Shown: one piece after another, positions 1 through 5,467 of the stretch
How the letters are laid out: the number at the start of each line of letters is the position of its first letter
How positions within the stretch are numbered: the stretch's first letter is position 1
NCBI GenBank assembly: GCA_046481785.1
Contig: JAWOJF010000361.1
Coordinates: forward strand, 1-10,997
Direction of reading: 5' to 3'
Length of the DNA: 10,997 nt
Source: JAWOJF01 sp046481785
GTDB lineage: Bacteria; Bacteroidota; Ignavibacteria; Ignavibacteriales; Ignavibacteriaceae
Made by a program: the position numbers and the translations under genes
The notes under the pieces: model-generated
What the model saw: the letters and a program-made list of their open reading frames with translations, nothing else
What the model was told of the DNA's origin: nothing
Databases searched by the model: none

Positions 1-501
1 CGCATGATGCCCGCGGGCGGGTCGGCGACCGACGAGGACGCCACGCGCGCGAGCGACCTGGCGCTGCTGGAGCCGCGGCTTCGGGCCATGCACGACGAGG
101 GCCGCCTCGGCATCGCGCTCCGGCGCGGCAACGCGCTGGATGCCGTCCTTGCCGACGTGGCAACCCAGCGCGCTGACCTCCTGCTCGTCGGCAGTCGCAA
201 CGCCGAAGCCGGCCGGCGCGTGCTCGAACGCCGGCTGGCCATGACGGCGCCGTGCTCGGTGTGGGTCGTGCCGGAGCGGGCGCCCGTGTCGCTGGCCCGC
301 ATCCTGGTCCCTGTCGACTTCTCCGGGCGCTCGGGCGACGCTCTCGCCGTGGCAACGGCGATCGCAGCCGCCGCTGGATCGGCATCGTGTCACGCCGTAC
401 ACGTCCGGTTCGACCCATCACGTGCCCTGCCTGAGGACGGCGACCACATCGCCGTGGGACGCGAACGCGAGGCCTTTGCGATCTTCTCGAATAATTTTTA
501 A
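1..501 (+). CDS. Tandem universal stress protein (UspA-like), partial at both ends
   Basis: The frame is open from the first base, so the gene probably begins upstream of the window; the first ATG codons are at 4 and 7. Counting from the ATG at 4, residues ~36-90 look like the end of one Usp domain: a hydrophobic strand, then VGSRN at 62-66, then APCSVWVVP at 82-90. Residues ~98-137 look like the start of a second Usp domain (ARILVPVDFSGRSGDAL). Tandem Usp proteins are soluble, often nucleotide-binding stress proteins; the ATP loop of the first domain is degenerate, because the usual GxxG after the strand reads GSRN. The second domain stops after ~65 residues, where GC-rich sequence ends near base 489; the last codons and the stop come from the AT-rich DNA. 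It is therefore a cut-off gene fragment, unlikely to make a working protein in this form. Confidence 0.6.
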   Translation, partial: RMMPAGGSATDEDATRASDLALLEPRLRAMHDEGRLGIALRRGNALDAVLADVATQRADLLLVGSRNAEAGRRVLERRLAMTAPCSVWVVPERAPVSLARILVPVDFSGRSGDALAVATAIAAAAGSASCHAVHVRFDPSRALPEDGDHIAVGREREAFAIFSNNF

Positions 502-520
502 TTTGTAATTTTTAATTATT
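484..520. other. Abrupt GC-to-AT composition break (candidate chimeric join)
   Basis: Strongly GC-rich coding sequence ends at about base 489 (…ATCTTCTCG) and is followed at once by almost pure A/T sequence and then ~10.5 kb of uniformly AT-rich genes. The break lies inside the Usp reading frame. No insertion-sequence ends, target duplication or integrase gene are visible. A misjoined metagenomic contig is the simplest reading; integration or deletion next to the tRNA gene is the alternative. Confidence 0.6.
492..517. repeat. Two direct copies of TAATTTTTAATT
   Basis: The 12-mer TAATTTTTAATT occurs at 492-503 and 506-517, separated by two bases, exactly at the composition break and just upstream of the tRNA gene. 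Such A/T-only sequence can arise by chance or slippage, but it is also the kind of low-complexity repeat at which assemblies break or recombine. Confidence 0.5.
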
Positions 521-533
521 CATGTATATCCAC

Positions 534-607
534 GCGCCCGTAGCTCAACTGGATAGAGCATCAGACTTCGGATCTGAGGGTTGAGGGTTCGAATCCTTCC
601 GGGCGTA
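534..607 (+). tRNA. tRNA-Arg (anticodon UCG)
   Basis: A full cloverleaf can be folded by eye. The acceptor stem is 534-540 with 600-606, all pairs good except a terminal G-U. The D stem is GCTC 543-546 with GAGC 556-559, and its loop carries GG followed by A at the position of A20. The anticodon stem is TCAGA 561-565 with TCTGA 573-577, around the loop CTTCGGA with anticodon TCG at 568-570. The variable loop is 578-582. The T stem is 583-587 with 595-599, around TTCGAAT. The discriminator is A607. UCG reads CGA and, by wobble, other CGN arginine codons; C35, G36 and A20 are the usual arginine identity bases. The 3' CCA is not encoded (CTA follows), so a CCA-adding enzyme is needed. Confidence 0.95.
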
Positions 608-756
608 CTATATTTTGAATACACTCTCCTTTGCCCGCAATTTTTATAATTCTGTACTCCGGTTCTATGTCACATTCTGCAATCACTCTGTGAGCATTGT
701 CATTTATCATTTTTTACTATTTGTTCATTTTTGTACGAGCAAAAATATAACCAATC

Positions 757-990
757 ATGGATAATATGCATAATACAAAGAAAATTGAGATAGTGATGGA
801 GTCAATATTTGACCATAATGTTACCGAACGGGAATTAGATTATCTTTTTGTGAAGTATAAAAACAAGGATGACTATCTCAGGAATACTAAAAATTACTCT
901 AAATATGCAGATCTTTATTTGCTTTATAATTTTAGAGGTAATGGGATAAAGGCTAAGTACTACCTGGAAAAAGTTATCAACTCTAACTAA
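757..990 (+). CDS. Small hypothetical protein (77 aa)
   Basis: I do not recognise this protein. It is 77 residues long, hydrophilic and lysine/tyrosine-rich, with no signal peptide or membrane segment. The second half (~45-73, around ADLYLLYNF and AKYYLEKV) looks like a pair of amphipathic helices, vaguely like a TPR hairpin, but this is only an impression. There is no clear Shine-Dalgarno site before the ATG; a 7-bp A/T-rich inverted repeat (727-733 with 740-746) lies 10 bases upstream of it. The gene stands alone between the tRNA and a long gap and has no visible link to the hydrogenase genes. The composition matches the rest of the AT-rich region. It could be real or a chance frame. Confidence 0.45.
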   Translation: MDNMHNTKKIEIVMESIFDHNVTERELDYLFVKYKNKDDYLRNTKNYSKYADLYLLYNFRGNGIKAKYYLEKVINSN

Positions 991-993
991 ACC

Positions 994-1055
994 CTTTTAT
1001 CATTCCATGAGGCACTCCTTTTAACGGAGGGAATGAATGAAGAAAATGATAAAAG
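994..1055 (+). promoter_or_regulatory. Long-range stem-loop that could hide a Shine-Dalgarno site
   Basis: CTTTTATCATT at 994-1004 is a perfect reverse complement of AATGATAAAAG at 1045-1055 (11 bp). Inside it, CTCC 1015-1018 pairs with GGAG 1026-1029 around TTTTAAC, and CATTCC 1001-1006 can alternatively pair with GGAATG 1030-1035. The inner pairings would mask the sequence GGAGGG (1026-1031) and the first AUG (1033). It lies directly behind the stop of the small gene ending at 990, so a role as its 3' end is also possible; there is no U-run right after the stem, so it is not a textbook terminator. Confidence 0.35.
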
Positions 1056-1122
1056 TCATATTTTAGTCAAATTAGTTGCCCACCAGCAAGCCATCTGCAT
1101 GGTTAACAAATCATATTCTTAA
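1033..1122 (+). CDS. Possible 29-residue peptide with a strong Shine-Dalgarno
   Basis: Two overlapping starts follow GGAGGG (1026-1031). The ATG at 1033 opens a 29-codon frame (MNEENDKSHILVK… ending at TAA 1120-1122); the ATG at 1037, at the better distance from the GGAGG, opens only 9 codons ending at 1066. Good Shine-Dalgarno sequences are otherwise scarce in this window, which is the only positive argument. The start region can be buried in a stem-loop. It could be a leader peptide, a small protein, or nothing. Confidence 0.15.
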   Translation: MNEENDKSHILVKLVAHQQAICMVNKSYS

Positions 1123-1134
1123 ATAAGAGAATAT
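1113..1134 (+). other. Small AT-rich hairpin
   Basis: ATATTCT (1113-1119) is the reverse complement of AGAATAT (1128-1134), around a loop of eight bases. A run of T follows about ten bases downstream, so it might be a weak transcription terminator, but the stem has almost no GC and the spacing is poor. Confidence 0.2.
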
Positions 1135-1247
1135 CTTAATACTTTTTTCTATATATGATACATAAAACTGCTTCACCCTATAGCAGCAGCATGCGATTAT
1201 TACTAAATCCCATTTAATATAGTTCTATAAACATGGAACGGAATTTG

Positions 1248-1296
1248 AAATTATACCTTATGATGACAAGGTAATTTCAGATTACCTTTGTTAAGG
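1248..1296 (+). promoter_or_regulatory. Alternating complementary segments (possible switch) upstream of hydF
   Basis: AAGGTAAT (1268-1275) forms a perfect 8-bp hairpin with ATTACCTT (1281-1288) around a 5-base loop. The same AAGGTAATTT segment is also complementary to AAATTATACCTT (1248-1259, with two extra bases), and CCTT (1285-1288) can pair with AAGG (1293-1296). The segments are therefore mutually exclusive partners, as in attenuators or riboswitches. There is no U-tract after the hairpin and the hydF start is about 135 bases away, so function is only inferred. Confidence 0.25.
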
Positions 1297-1383
1297 CGGA
1301 GAAATTTTTCAACTTAAATTTATTGCGTAATAACAATAAAGTATATATCGGTATAAAAAATATGTACCCGGAAATATATTTAT

Positions 1384-1412
1384 ATGACAGTAAATTTTAT
1401 GTATTGTATATA
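1384..1412 (+). promoter_or_regulatory. Possible promoter for hydF
   Basis: ATGACA (1384-1389) resembles a -35 box and TATATA (1407-1412) a -10 box, 17 bases apart. A start at about 1419 would leave an ~11-base leader that includes the GGA at 1421-1423. In such AT-rich DNA this match has a high chance rate. Confidence 0.2.
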
Positions 1413-1429
1413 AAAACATTGGAACTAAA

Positions 1430-2665
1430 GTGAACCCGGCTCCAAAACACGAAATAACACATATCGCTGTTATTGGTAAAAGAAATGCAGGCAAATCATC
1501 CCTTGTAAATTCAATGCTGGGGCATAAACTCTGTATTACAAGTGATGTTCCTGGAACTACTACTGACCAGGTAGGGAATGCAATGGAACTATTACCTTAC
1601 GGCCTTGTTGTTCTTGTTGATACAGCCGGAATTGATGATGAAGACGATCTTGGTCAGAAAAGAATAAGTAAAACAATTAAAGTAATATCTTCTGCTGATT
1701 TTGCCATAGTAGTATTAAATGCTGCAGACAGCCTGTCCGGGGAAGAAAGACAATTATTGAAATATCTTAACAAGGTTTCTGTGCCGTATTTAATTGCTGT
1801 AAATAAGATTGAACTGGGAATTAACCCGGTTCTTTTATCAGAGCTTAAACTTCTGAACGTAATACATTTTGAAATATCGTGCAAAGAAAACGTAGGTATT
1901 GACAGACTTAAGGCAAAACTGATAAGAATGCTTCCATCAGAAGATAATCTTCCTTTGCCCGGCAATCTTATACACCAGGGAGATGTAGTTGTTCTGGCAG
2001 TGCCAATTGACCTTAGTACGCCCAATGGCGTATTAATTCTTCAACAGGTTCAGACAATAAGAGAAGTGCTTGATGATGATGCAGTTGTAATAATTACAAA
2101 GGATAAGGAATTAAAAGCCGCAATCTCAGCTTTAAAAAGCCCGCCCGATCTTGTTATTACCGACAGCAGGGCAATTATGATAGTTGCAGCAGATCTTCCT
2201 GAAGATATAAAGCTAACTACATTTTCAATTTTTATGGCTCACTACAATGGCGACCTTACCATGTTTGTAAACGGATTAAAGCGGGTTGAAGAACTTACTG
2301 ATGGAGATAAGGTTTTAATTGCTGAAGCATGTACTCAACATCCACTACTGGATGATATAGGCAGAGTAAAAATACCCGTCTGGTTAAAAGAGCATACACA
2401 TAAAGATCTTCAGTTTGAGGTTAGCAGCGGATTAGAGTTTCCTGAGAATTTATCCGAGTTTAAATTAATTGTTCATTGCGGCGGATGTATGCTTACCAGG
2501 AAAGCAATGCAGACGCGGTTAAAAGAAATTACAATTATCGATATACCGGTAGTAAACTACGGTGTACTTATTTCCTATATGCATAAAATTGTTCCGCGTG
2601 TTTTGCTTCCTTTTGATGAAGCACTTTCTGCATGGGCAAACGCTCATCCCGGTTTTAACAATTAA
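1430..2665 (+). CDS. hydF: [FeFe]-hydrogenase maturation GTPase HydF
   Basis: HydF is the cytoplasmic scaffold that receives the diiron subcluster built by HydE and HydG and transfers it to apo-HydA. The 411-residue length is normal for the family. Residues 1-~170 are an Era/TrmE-type GTPase domain: P-loop GKRNAGKS 16-23, threonines 43-45, DTAG 64-67, NKIE 125-128 (Glu where Asp is usual) and SCKE 150-153. Residues ~175-265 match the dimerisation domain and ~266-411 the Fe-S domain, with C301 and H349-C350-x2-C353 as cluster ligands. The first part of that motif reads CTQH (301-304), whereas the family motif is C-x-H; see findings. GTG at 1430 is chosen because GGA lies six bases upstream and the next ATG (M29) would remove the P-loop. 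It is transcribed toward hydCBA but separated from it by 303 bases, so it probably has its own promoter. Confidence 0.95.
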   Translation: MNPAPKHEITHIAVIGKRNAGKSSLVNSMLGHKLCITSDVPGTTTDQVGNAMELLPYGLVVLVDTAGIDDEDDLGQKRISKTIKVISSADFAIVVLNAADSLSGEERQLLKYLNKVSVPYLIAVNKIELGINPVLLSELKLLNVIHFEISCKENVGIDRLKAKLIRMLPSEDNLPLPGNLIHQGDVVVLAVPIDLSTPNGVLILQQVQTIREVLDDDAVVIITKDKELKAAISALKSPPDLVITDSRAIMIVAADLPEDIKLTTFSIFMAHYNGDLTMFVNGLKRVEELTDGDKVLIAEACTQHPLLDDIGRVKIPVWLKEHTHKDLQFEVSSGLEFPENLSEFKLIVHCGGCMLTRKAMQTRLKEITIIDIPVVNYGVLISYMHKIVPRVLLPFDEALSAWANAHPGFNN

Positions 2666-2759
2666 AACCAAACAATAACTCTTTGTTTTGCCTCATTATC
2701 TATCCATTATTATGCTTTTAAGGGATTGAAATATTAAACAGAAAAATCTGCAAATGTTG

Positions 2760-2776
2760 ATAAATGTAACATTTAT
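2760..2776. promoter_or_regulatory. 17-bp perfect palindrome, candidate operator of hydCBA
   Basis: ATAAATGTAACATTTAT is a perfect odd-length palindrome: 8-bp arms around one central A at 2768. It lies 192 bases before the hydC start. TTGACC (2777-2782), a near-match to a -35 box, abuts it, and CATAAT (2797-2802) resembles a -10 box, although the 14-base spacer is short. A centre about 41 bases before the implied start is where class II activators bind. The binding protein is unknown. Confidence 0.4.
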
Positions 2777-2869
2777 TTGACCTTTCCCAATTATTTCATA
2801 ATCAACACGCTTTTCTCTTTTGAGAAGAAAAATCTTATAAATAAGAAAAAAATACGGTTTTTTATTTGC

Positions 2870-2880
2870 ATTGTTACAAT
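2870..2880. promoter_or_regulatory. Second dyad with the same core, upstream of hydC
   Basis: ATTGTTACAAT is an 11-bp perfect palindrome (5-bp arms, central T at 2875). Its core TGTTACA is the reverse complement of the TGTAACA core of the upstream palindrome, 107 bases away centre to centre. The shared core suggests one regulator with two sites. ATTGTTACAA also occurs once inside hydA near 5990, so chance is not excluded. Confidence 0.3.
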
Positions 2881-2968
2881 TTCATCATTAAACGATTAAA
2901 ATTTTCACCTTAAATATGGCATTTAATATGAGTAATTATAGATGTATTTGAATTAAAAGGGGAATAGA

Positions 2969-3460
2969 ATGAATCCTGATATATTTGCTAATTACTCACC
3001 AAAAGACAAGAGCAGTTTAATCCCTTTATTGCAGGATGTACAAACTAAATTTGGATATTTGCCCGAGCAGGAACTGCAGCAAGTAGCCGATTTTGTTGGA
3101 ATTCCACTGAGCAGGGTATATGGTGTTGCTACATTTTATAACCAGTTCAGATTAACAGCACAGGGTGAGAATATAATAAGAGTTTGCAGGGGAACTGCCT
3201 GCCATGTAAAAAACTCGGCTAATATTCTTTTTGCAATTGAAACCGCTCTTAAAATTAAAGCCGGTGAAACAACACGCGATAAAAAATATTCAATAGAATT
3301 AGTTAACTGCATAGGCGCATGTAGTATAGCTCCGGTTATTACTATAAATGATGATTATTTCGGAAGACTTACGGTTAAAGAGATACCGGCTATCCTTAAA
3401 AAGTATAGTAGTCCAAAATCAAAGCCTGCCGAAGCAGAGAAGGAAATAAATCCTGCATGA
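2969..3460 (+). CDS. hydC: NAD-linked [FeFe]-hydrogenase subunit HydC (NuoE-like)
   Basis: This is the thioredoxin-fold [2Fe-2S] subunit of trimeric HydABC hydrogenase, homologous to NuoE of complex I, cytoplasmic and 163 residues long, as expected. The N-terminal helical part runs from ~1 to 60 (GYLPEQELQQVA 29-40, GVATFYNQF 52-60). The four ligands are C73 and C78 (CRGTAC), then C114 and C118 (CIGAC), the family CX4C…CX3C pattern with all four cysteines present. Residues 147-163 form a Pro/Lys/Glu-rich tail. The ATG at 2969 has AAGGGG six bases upstream, the best ribosome-binding site among the large genes here. The stop overlaps the hydB start (ATGA), so the two are translationally coupled. 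First gene of the probable operon hydC-hydB-hydA-kinase-regulator. Confidence 0.93.
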   Translation: MNPDIFANYSPKDKSSLIPLLQDVQTKFGYLPEQELQQVADFVGIPLSRVYGVATFYNQFRLTAQGENIIRVCRGTACHVKNSANILFAIETALKIKAGETTRDKKYSIELVNCIGACSIAPVITINDDYFGRLTVKEIPAILKKYSSPKSKPAEAEKEINPA

Positions 3461-5442
3461 ACACGTTCATAGAAAAATGCTGTGATGAATGCTGGCACAG
3501 TAAAGACAAACCATGTGATCTTTTTGTAAGATGCTGTACTGAAGGCCCGCTTTGCCACCACCATGAAGAATGTAAAGAAAAGCTCTTATCTTTAAATAAG
3601 AAGTTAAGATATGAAGAACATGATGTTCCGGTAATTTTTATTGGCATGGGTACCTGCGGTCTTGCAGCAGGTGCAAAAAAGGTTGAAGAAGCTATTCTGG
3701 CTGAACTAAAAAAACTTAGTATTAAAGCCCGGGTTGAACAAACCGGCTGTATTGGCTATTGTGCCAGGGAAGTTATAGTAGATATAAAACTGCCCGGGCA
3801 GCCGAGGGTATCCTATTGTGAAATTACTCCTAAGTTTGTACCCAAGCTTATTTCTAAAACAATAGTAGAGAAGGATATATTTAAAGAAAAACTTCTCGGT
3901 GCTCACGCAGCAGGAATACCTGATATTCAGCTTCTTAATGATGACCCGTTCTTTAAATATCAGTATAAAATTGTACTTGAGAACTGCGGAGTGATAAACC
4001 CAGTATCAATTGATGCATATATAGCCAATGGCGGATTCCAGGCGCTTGATAAAGTACTCCGCCACATGAAACCCGAGGAAGTGGTAAAAGAAACTTTAGA
4101 AAGCGGACTAAGAGGCAGAGGCGGCGCAGGATTTCCCACCGGCAAAAAATGGGATCTTGCATTAAAACAAAAAGCCGATCAGAAGTACCTGGTTTGTAAT
4201 GCTGACGAAGGCGATCCGGGTGCTTTTATGGACAGATCTGTTCTGGAAAGTGACCCTTACAGAATTGTAGAAGGTATGTTAATTGCTGCTTATGCCATAG
4301 GTGCATCCAAAGGATATATTTATTGCCGTGCAGAATATCCCCTGGCAATTGAAAGACTTCAAAATTCCATTAAACATTGTTCAGAATATGGATTGCTTGG
4401 TGATAATATTCTAAACAGTGATTTCAGCTTTGAGCTTAAAATTAAAAAAGGGGCCGGTGCTTTTGTATGCGGTGAGGAGACAGCTTTGCTGGCTTCAATA
4501 GAAGGCAAAAGGGGAATGCCTCGTCCGCGTCCACCGTTCCCAAGTATATCCGGGCTATTTGGCAAGCCGACTGTAATTAATAATGTTGAAACATTTGCTA
4601 ATGTTGCTGCGGTGCTTAAAAAAGGTGCAGCATGGTTTTCTTCTATAGGTACTGAGTCCAGTAAAGGCACAAAGGTTTTTTCACTTAGCGGTAAAATTAA
4701 AAATACCGGCCTGGTTGAAATTCCGATGGGAAGCACCCTTGAAGATGTAGTGTTCAAGATTGGCGGCGGTATACCCGATGGGAAAAAATTTAAAGCTGTT
4801 CAGATAGGCGGCCCTTCAGGCGGATGCCTTCCGGAAAGCGTTATCAGCACACTGGTAGATTATGAATCTCTGAAGAGTGTAGGCGCTATGATGGGCTCCG
4901 GCGGTTTTGTTGTAATGGATGAAGATACCTGTATGGTAGATGTTGCAAGATATTTTTTAACGTTTATTCAGAGCGAATCCTGCGGTAAATGCGTTCCCTG
5001 CAGGGAAGGAACTAAACGTATGCTTGAGATTATCGAGCGGGTTCCTTCAAGTTATAAAAACAATAAAAGCAAAGATGATCAACTACTTAGATTTAAGGGT
5101 ATTATTCATCTTAAAAGGCTTGCAGATGTAATTCGCGATACTTCTTTATGCGGGCTTGGACAATCTGCTCCTAATCCTGTTATATCCGGATTAAGATACT
5201 TCAGGCATGAATATGAAGAACATTTATACGAAAGAAAATGCAGCGCCGGTGTATGTAAAGAACTGTTAACATTTTCTATTGATAACGGTGTTTGTACAGG
5301 GTGCGGTGTATGTATAAGGAAGTGCTCGGCAGAAGCCATTATAGGCGAAAAAGGGCAGGCTCATTACATTATTGATGATAAATGTATTAAATGCGGTATG
5401 TGTTATGACTCCTGCCGCTTCAACGCAATTACTATTAATTGA
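3457..5442 (+). CDS. hydB: NAD-linked [FeFe]-hydrogenase subunit HydB (NuoF-like, diaphorase)
   Basis: HydB binds FMN and NAD(H) and is the proposed bifurcation centre of HydABC. In order: a cysteine/histidine-rich N-terminus (residues 8-39, eight Cys); a thioredoxin-like domain (~57-135) with C67, C98 and C102, where the usual first cysteine position is I62; the NuoF core with FMN/NADH motifs GRGGAGFPTGKKW (220-232), NADEGDPGAFMDR (248-260) and GAGAFVCGEETAL (332-344); an N3-type [4Fe-4S] site C509, C512, C515 and C565; C595 and C600 with nearby H584/H589, which may be the zinc site I recall for Thermotoga HydB; and a C-terminal two-cluster ferredoxin domain, C613/616/619/623 and C643/646/649/653. 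The length of 661 residues is somewhat long because of the N-terminal extension. The start overlaps the hydC stop by four bases. Confidence 0.94.
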   Translation: MNTFIEKCCDECWHSKDKPCDLFVRCCTEGPLCHHHEECKEKLLSLNKKLRYEEHDVPVIFIGMGTCGLAAGAKKVEEAILAELKKLSIKARVEQTGCIGYCAREVIVDIKLPGQPRVSYCEITPKFVPKLISKTIVEKDIFKEKLLGAHAAGIPDIQLLNDDPFFKYQYKIVLENCGVINPVSIDAYIANGGFQALDKVLRHMKPEEVVKETLESGLRGRGGAGFPTGKKWDLALKQKADQKYLVCNADEGDPGAFMDRSVLESDPYRIVEGMLIAAYAIGASKGYIYCRAEYPLAIERLQNSIKHCSEYGLLGDNILNSDFSFELKIKKGAGAFVCGEETALLASIEGKRGMPRPRPPFPSISGLFGKPTVINNVETFANVAAVLKKGAAWFSSIGTESSKGTKVFSLSGKIKNTGLVEIPMGSTLEDVVFKIGGGIPDGKKFKAVQIGGPSGGCLPESVISTLVDYESLKSVGAMMGSGGFVVMDEDTCMVDVARYFLTFIQSESCGKCVPCREGTKRMLEIIERVPSSYKNNKSKDDQLLRFKGIIHLKRLADVIRDTSLCGLGQSAPNPVISGLRYFRHEYEEHLYERKCSAGVCKELLTFSIDNGVCTGCGVCIRKCSAEAIIGEKGQAHYIIDDKCIKCGMCYDSCRFNAITIN

Positions 5443-5467
5443 TTTAAAATTCCGAAGAAAAAGAAAA

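Larger units (their letters stand above)
991..1429. other. 439-base gap before hydF: inverted repeats, no convincing gene
   Basis: This AT-rich gap holds three groups of inverted repeats (994-1055, 1113-1134, 1248-1296), one tiny ORF with a strong Shine-Dalgarno sequence (1033-1122) and a possible promoter just before hydF. I see no longer coding frame that looks protein-like on either strand, and no tRNA. The density of complementary segments suggests a structured leader or terminator region rather than decayed coding DNA. Confidence 0.5.
2666..2968. other. 303-base regulatory gap between hydF and hydC
   Basis: No gene is seen here. The gap is very AT-rich and contains two dyads with the shared core TGTAACA/TGTTACA (2760-2776 and 2870-2880), a promoter-like TTGACC directly after the first dyad, a weak hairpin (2811-2828), and just before hydC the ribosome-binding sequence AAGGGG (2957-2962). 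It most likely carries the promoter and operators of the hydrogenase operon. Confidence 0.6.

Noticed and set aside
561..710. Minus-strand frame of 49 codons (begins MINDNAHRVIAECDIE) running from 710 back into the tRNA gene
   Set aside because: Its last third is the antisense of the tRNA-Arg, a well-known source of false peptides, and no Shine-Dalgarno precedes it. The first 34 residues look mildly protein-like and could be a relic, but this is not enough to call a gene.
1283..1290. TACCTTTG, another TAnnTTTG match upstream of hydF
   Set aside because: No TTG at the -33 distance, and the bases belong to a perfect hairpin stem; probably chance.
2811..2828. Hairpin TTTTCTC / GAGAAGA in the hydF-hydC gap as a terminator of hydF
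   Set aside because: One wobble pair, low GC and no T-run follows on the + strand.
5372..5467. Earlier in-frame ATG for hydA
   Set aside because: It would add 32 residues encoded over the end of hydB, with no resemblance to HydA; the ATG at 5468 begins the conserved ferredoxin domain.
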